A stretch of 64,000 nt of DNA from Coriolopsis trogii (lineage: Eukaryota; Basidiomycota; Agaricomycetes; Polyporales; Polyporaceae): contig JAHYIO010000003.1 of the NCBI GenBank assembly GCA_020543525.1, positions 124,001-188,000 on the forward strand, given 5' to 3'. Shown in pieces: positions 59,988-64,000 of this stretch. The notes below the pieces were generated by a model. That model worked only from the letters and a program-made list of their open reading frames with translations, was not told where the DNA came from and did no database searches. Within the stretch, counting starts at the first letter, position 1; every line of letters begins with the position of its first letter. The translations under genes were made by a program, and so were the position numbers.

Positions 59988-61500
59988 CTATGACTCGGAA
60001 TCTGCTCTCGTAACTCTAATCACGACCTCTCCTTCGTCCCACACGTTCCTTACAACTCGTACCTCTCGCAGTGACGGCACCCGCTCGAGAACGTAGTTCG
60101 GGAAGTCGTGCTCCCGACCCTTCGCAAAGCACGGGTGCACATCCAGGTTTTTGCTTACAGGTCTCGTCTCCCAAACGAACTCCTCTATCTGCAGCGGGCG
60201 CATCGCATCGAGAACGTCCTCCTGAGGAAGCGTTGGACGGCATGAGTCCCGCTGGTCAGATACCAGAGCTGGAGGACCGGGCGTGTTCACTCACAAACGT
60301 CCACACCAAGGCATCCCAATCTTTGTATTCGTACGGGCCGAACCCGAGCCGCAGCGTCTTGATGCTCGCCGCGCCAGAGCCCCTCCGGAGGACGTCGGCC
60401 ACCGTCAGCCCGTCGCCCTCTTGTGGGCGGAGGTCCACCCGCCCGCCTGATGGATGGTGCATGATCGAGAGATGCGTCGGTGCGACGTCGCAGAGCACGT
60501 CCGTCAGCCGCGACAGCTCGTGCCCTTTGACCACCAGCTCGAGGCGGTCCAACGTGCGTGGTCCGAGTGCCAAGAGGTATGCGTCGTTGACGGACCCGTC
60601 GAACGTCTTCAGCGAAGGCCAATACGGCTCGCCACCTGCATGGACGTTCTGAGACCGAATTTCGTCCAGCTTGTCTTGGTCGGTCGTATCGCTTTCCCAG
60701 GTCGTCAGCGAGAGGTGTGTCAAGTTCGGGAATGCCCGTGCGTAGCGCGCCGTGAGGGGCTCACGAACACCGACGATAGTCAGACTGTGCACTTTGGGAT
60801 ACTCCATGTAGGGCCGCGGGTCCTGGTAGTAAGTCCAGCCCATGGTGACTATCACCTCCAGACTCGACGCCAGAACCGAGAGAAACGCGACGGGGTCGAT
60901 CTCATCGGTCTCATCGTACACAAAGGCCGTGAGATCGATGTTGCGCAGTGGGGAACGAAGCTTCCCAATGAACGTTACCATATCTTGACCCAAACCACAA
61001 TGATCTACGACGGACCCCGTGAGTAGGAATCCCTGCGGGCACGAGTGCACAAAAAAGGACACACCCAGATGGAGGTCCTCCAGCGTCGTAAGAGAAGAAA
61101 CGGCGTCGGCCAAGGTGGGAAGGTTCTCCAGGAACTTCTCGGTTCCCCAAAAGTGCTCCGACGAGGAGAGTGCCAGTGCCAGGCGTCGGAGTCCCACCAT
61201 TGCGCGCAGACATCCGGCGAAAGCGTCCAGAGCTTCGTCGTCCGTGTTCATATCGGAGAAGACAACTCGCAGATCACGGAAAAAGGGAAAGCGAGCGCCG
61301 CCCTCGGCATTGGCGAAGAGGATGAAGCTGTCGTGCACACGTTCACCAGAGGTCAAGTCCAACATGAGGGGCCGCTGCAAGAGCGTCTTTGCCGCTTCGG
61401 TGTACAGCCAGCGGCTGGTCTGCATGGCCACAAGTATGCTGTCGTCGTCCATCAGAGACAAGATGTGGGCAAGGACGTCACTGTTGAGCTGTGGTGGCAT
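59988..61500 (-). CDS. F-box-like protein, distant relative of the tandem family
   Basis: Exons 61500-60295 and 60221-59988 (479 residues), 73-base GT-AG intron (GTGAGT...CCTCAG). Start MPPQLNSDVLAHILSLMDDD is a clear F-box-like N-terminus: LNSDVLAHIL, then LVAMQTSRWLYTEAAKTLLQ. Leucine-rich segments follow (LRRLALALSS, LTTLEDLHLGV, FPNLTHLSLTTWE, RLELVVKGHEL). The C-terminal exon has EDVLDAMRPLQIEEFVWE and LERVPSLREVRVVRNV. Layout matches the tandem paralogues (F-box-like, long LRR-like region, short second exon), but the sequence is far apart. By family, a substrate adaptor of an SCF ubiquitin ligase. Confidence 0.75.
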
Positions 61501-61811
61501 TTCGTTCAATGGGCCTGGAATATGTAGGGAAGGAGAGCTGCACCAGGTCTGGACTCGCACGATGCGTCAGTATATACATGACCCCGCGCAGATCAGAGTA
61601 TCTTTCTGACCTTGCACACAGTAGCGGGGTAGCCCAAGAAGTCTGAGACTCGCATGCGCACGATCCGACACCCATATATACGCCGTTTCGCCGCCCCGCC
61701 ACGTGCACGACATGTATTCAAATGTCGGCTAGAAGCAGTGACCGTCGAACCCGAACCAGCCTCACATCAACGATGTGGCTTATGCAACGTTTTAATAGAT
61801 TCGACGGAGGT
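61501..61811. other. intergenic region
   Basis: 311 bases between the F-box-like gene start and the AlkB-like gene stop; a TATATA near 61673-61679 lies about 175 bases upstream of the F-box-like start. Nothing else seen. Confidence 0.5.
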
Positions 61812-63611
61812 TTACTTCTCGAGGTCGCTGACAAATGGCCCACGACCTTCTGCACGAATGTCCATGACTTTCCAGAAGCCACACCCCTGACCATCGTTCT
61901 GCGCGCCAGCATAGCATGTCCACCAGTACTTTGCGACCAAGTCCTTCGTTGTGGAAGGTTTCATATCTTGATTCTTTCCTTGAGGAGAAGGAGAAGTTGC
62001 ATCGCTATCTTCTGGTGGCGGTGGAGGTGGCGCTTCATATCGATTCTTCATGTCTGGCCGCAGTATGCAAGGTACGTCGCACCGACAGTGCGGAGTAAGT
62101 TGCGAACGGTAGTCAGGTCGGTAGAACCGGAATGTGATGTTGATCCGTGCGTTGGAAGGCTCAGACAGCTTCGAGATCTCATCTGGATCGGCAAGGTCCT
62201 GAGGAGGAGGAAAGGGTGGGTGGAACTTGTCGATCGTGTTCTGCGCAGGAACGCAATGCTTGAAGACCTCCTGGGTCGACGCATGCATGATGATGAGCTG
62301 TGATGGCAGGCCCCTGTCACATTCTTGTGATCGATACAATCCGAAGCGATACCTACCGAGTTATGTCGCAGAGGTATGTTGAACGTCCGAGCACTCCGCT
62401 TGTCCTTCTCGTCCGATGGGATGACCTCCCGTAGCCGGAAGATCCGACTAACACCTAGACGCATACGCATAAGATGTATTCTGTTTGCCCACGCAATGGA
62501 GGAGGCTCACCTAGACTCAGGCTTGCAATTGTCGGGTACGGACCAAGATACGTCAGCTGGTCCGAATGAAGACCGACGCTCTCCTTCCCGCCCTCGTAGC
62601 AATTGGAAGCCGCGACGTTAGCGCGCCAAAGCACAGGCTCCTCGCCGTCCTTGACAGGATAACCTGCCCATTCCAAGGGAAATCGCCTGCGTTTGCGCAT
62701 CTCTTCGTTCACGACCCGTTCGATAATCTCGCATGCTTCTTCCATAGCGGGGGGAAATTCGGGGGGCGGATCGGTAGGGCGACCGTTGTACCTGTGAGAC
62801 GAACGTTCGACATGAGTGTGGCGGAGTCAACGCCCGTGTCGTACCAGTACTGCGCTGCTTCCTTCATATCAAATCTCGGGTCGTCCTTCGGGGTGGAGCG
62901 CCTGACGAAGAACGAGGTCCGATGGGGACTCTCAACGACCCGGTCGAACAGCCACCACTTGTTACGCTTCCAATCGTGGCTGGCGTGAAGCATGGTGAAG
63001 AATAGCCTACGATCATACGTGAGACAGAAGTTAGTGAGATTGTCGTTGCGCCGTTCGTGAACACACCTGCAAGCGAGTTCTGGAGGCAGTACTGAGTTGT
63101 GCAAAGTGCATGGCGTGTGTTCTGCAACGTGCTGTGGAGATACCAGGGTGAGAGGAGGATGCCGGGGTATCTGCGGCTTGTTACTGTTGTCGGAAGAGCT
63201 CGGAGGTCGGAAGAGGGCCATGAACTCGGAGTCTGTAACATTCTTGACTTTGGAGGAAGGTTTCGTGGGAGATTGCGAGGTATCACGGTCCACTACCTTT
63301 TGTAAAGAGGGTATGGACGCGTCGCTGTTGTGAGACACGGCTTTAGGAGTCTTTATCTTGCTAGCTTGTGAGCTGCTGGTGCTGGAGCATGCCGCATCCC
63401 TGCCCTTCAGCCAGCCATCCAGACCAATTGTTGGTGTTACCTTGCGCTTCTTGCGTGGAGGTTGCGAACGGAGTCTGCGTGCGGCGGCTTCGACGTCACC
63501 CTGAGACTTAACTAACGCGTCGAGAAGGGTTGGGTGCGAAAACTCGATAGGATGAACCAGACTGGATAGCAGGGTCAGCAACATCTCCGTGTCCGTTTCT
63601 GCGCCGTCCAT
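61812..63611 (-). CDS. AlkB-type Fe(II)/2-oxoglutarate dioxygenase with CUE/UBA-like N-terminus and GRF zinc finger
   Basis: Five exons: 63611-63067, 63006-62845, 62791-62511, 62454-62353 and 62323-61812, total 533 residues with consistent phases. Residues about 10-45 (LLTLLSSLVHPIEFSHPTLL, DALVKSQGDVEAAARRLRS) look like a CUE/UBA ubiquitin-binding helix bundle; a basic PPRKKRKV follows as likely nuclear signal. The oxygenase has YWYNGRPTDPPPEFPPAMEE, iron ligands H and D in GLHSDQLTYLGPYPTIASLSLG, SRIFRLRE, the distal His in FKHCVP, and the 2-oxoglutarate-binding RINITFR. The C-terminus (YWWTCYAGAQNDGQGCGFWK with upstream CRCDVPC) is a GRF-type zinc finger, which binds single-stranded nucleic acid. 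Likely repairs or edits alkylated DNA/RNA; substrate unknown. Shares a 228-base divergent promoter with the helicase gene. Confidence 0.88.
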
Positions 63612-63839
63612 CACGTTAGGAGTTGGAGTGGTAGTGGTGAGAGACAAGGCTGGACGTCGACGATGACTGAGTCGGACCCCCCCATGGCGGGACGGCTTCC
63701 CGGCCCGGATACTGCGGGACGGCGCCTGCTTCGAAAAAGTTGGTGGCGGGGTCGCTCTCGCTCCTTGCTCTCAACTTGAACGAACTCAAAGCCCGCTCTC
63801 GAAGACATCCTGCGCAGCCTCCACTCACCATTCCCCACA

Positions 63840-64000
63840 ATGCCCTCCCCAGAAGAGGCTTCCACATCGACTCCGCCTTTGGCCCCGGAGTCCCAGTCGC
63901 CACCTCCGACCTTCAAGTCGCTCGGTCTCATTGACCCCCTCCTCGAAGCCCTCGAGCAAATGAAGTTCAAAGCACCAACAGATATCCAAGCCGAGGTTCT
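63840..64000 (+). CDS. RRP3: DEAD-box RNA helicase, Rrp3/DDX47-like (5' end only)
   Basis: Starts MPSPEEASTSTPPLAPE at 63840 and reads to the window edge. A short Ser/Pro-rich N-terminus leads into the Q motif: FKSLGLIDPLLEALEQMKFK followed by APTDIQAEV. This pattern is that of Rrp3/DDX47, a helicase of 18S rRNA maturation in the nucleolus. Only about 53 codons are visible, so assignment to Rrp3 rather than another DEAD-box protein rests on the Q-motif region alone. Confidence 0.7.
   Translation, partial: MPSPEEASTSTPPLAPESQSPPPTFKSLGLIDPLLEALEQMKFKAPTDIQAEV

Overview
The window is nuclear DNA of a filamentous basidiomycete, most likely an Agaricomycete (order not resolvable by eye). Host genes are densely packed and cut by many 50-70 base GT-AG introns, and they encode eukaryotic housekeeping proteins (Cdc45, His3, Ade12, an Rrp3-type helicase). 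The repeats are typically fungal: a Tad1-like LINE, Copia and chromodomain Gypsy elements, and a TA-flanked DNA transposon. No rRNA, tRNA or CRISPR array was seen.

Layout. 1-1134: 5' part of an MFS transporter (-). 2370-3903: six-exon four-helix membrane protein (+). 4603-11243: full-length ABCC transporter (-). 12249-13431: basic, proline/glutamine-rich nuclear-type protein (-). 13703-15388: adenylosuccinate synthetase (-). 15826-22191: an intact two-ORF LINE (-) with a poly(A) tail and 14-base target duplication, starting 438 bases upstream of ADE12. 22206-24591: host DNA with only weak gene traces. 24597-43959: a nested retrotransposon complex. 44505-47959: a MYND zinc-finger gene broken by a DNA transposon. 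48444-55757: three tandem F-box-like paralogues (-), the first with a second, inverted copy of the same transposon 26 bases before its start codon. 56220-58673: CDC45 (+). 58866-59735: HIS3 (-). 59988-61500: a fourth, more distant F-box-like gene (-). 61812-63611: AlkB-type dioxygenase with a GRF zinc finger (-). 63840-end: start of a DEAD-box helicase (+).

The nested complex is the most informative part. One old Copia element (Copia-A, minus strand, 179-base LTRs, target duplication CAGAG at both outer ends) was invaded by a younger Copia (Copia-B, 27024-33526, duplication GAAGA) and by two copies of a chromodomain Gypsy. The Gypsy target duplications are swapped: GCCGC flanks the outer left side of the lone LTR and the left side of the full element, while CTACG flanks the other two edges. 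This is what an inversion between two oppositely oriented Gypsy LTRs leaves behind, and it explains why the Copia-A gag (35539-36275) now reads on the plus strand. The Gypsy looks self-primed (Tf1/sushi style) and carries, antisense between pol and its 3' LTR, a separate gene with its own TATA box and intron that encodes a coiled-coil protein with a six-cysteine zinc-cluster motif in permuted order. That antisense gene is the best candidate here for something under-described.

Other points: HIS3 appears to need an AT-AC intron to give its conserved HHxAED motif; both Copia elements have a primer site complementary to the anticodon arm of initiator tRNA-Met (half-tRNA priming); Copia-B has near-identical LTRs and an open pol frame but a YVND instead of YVDD reverse-transcriptase motif.
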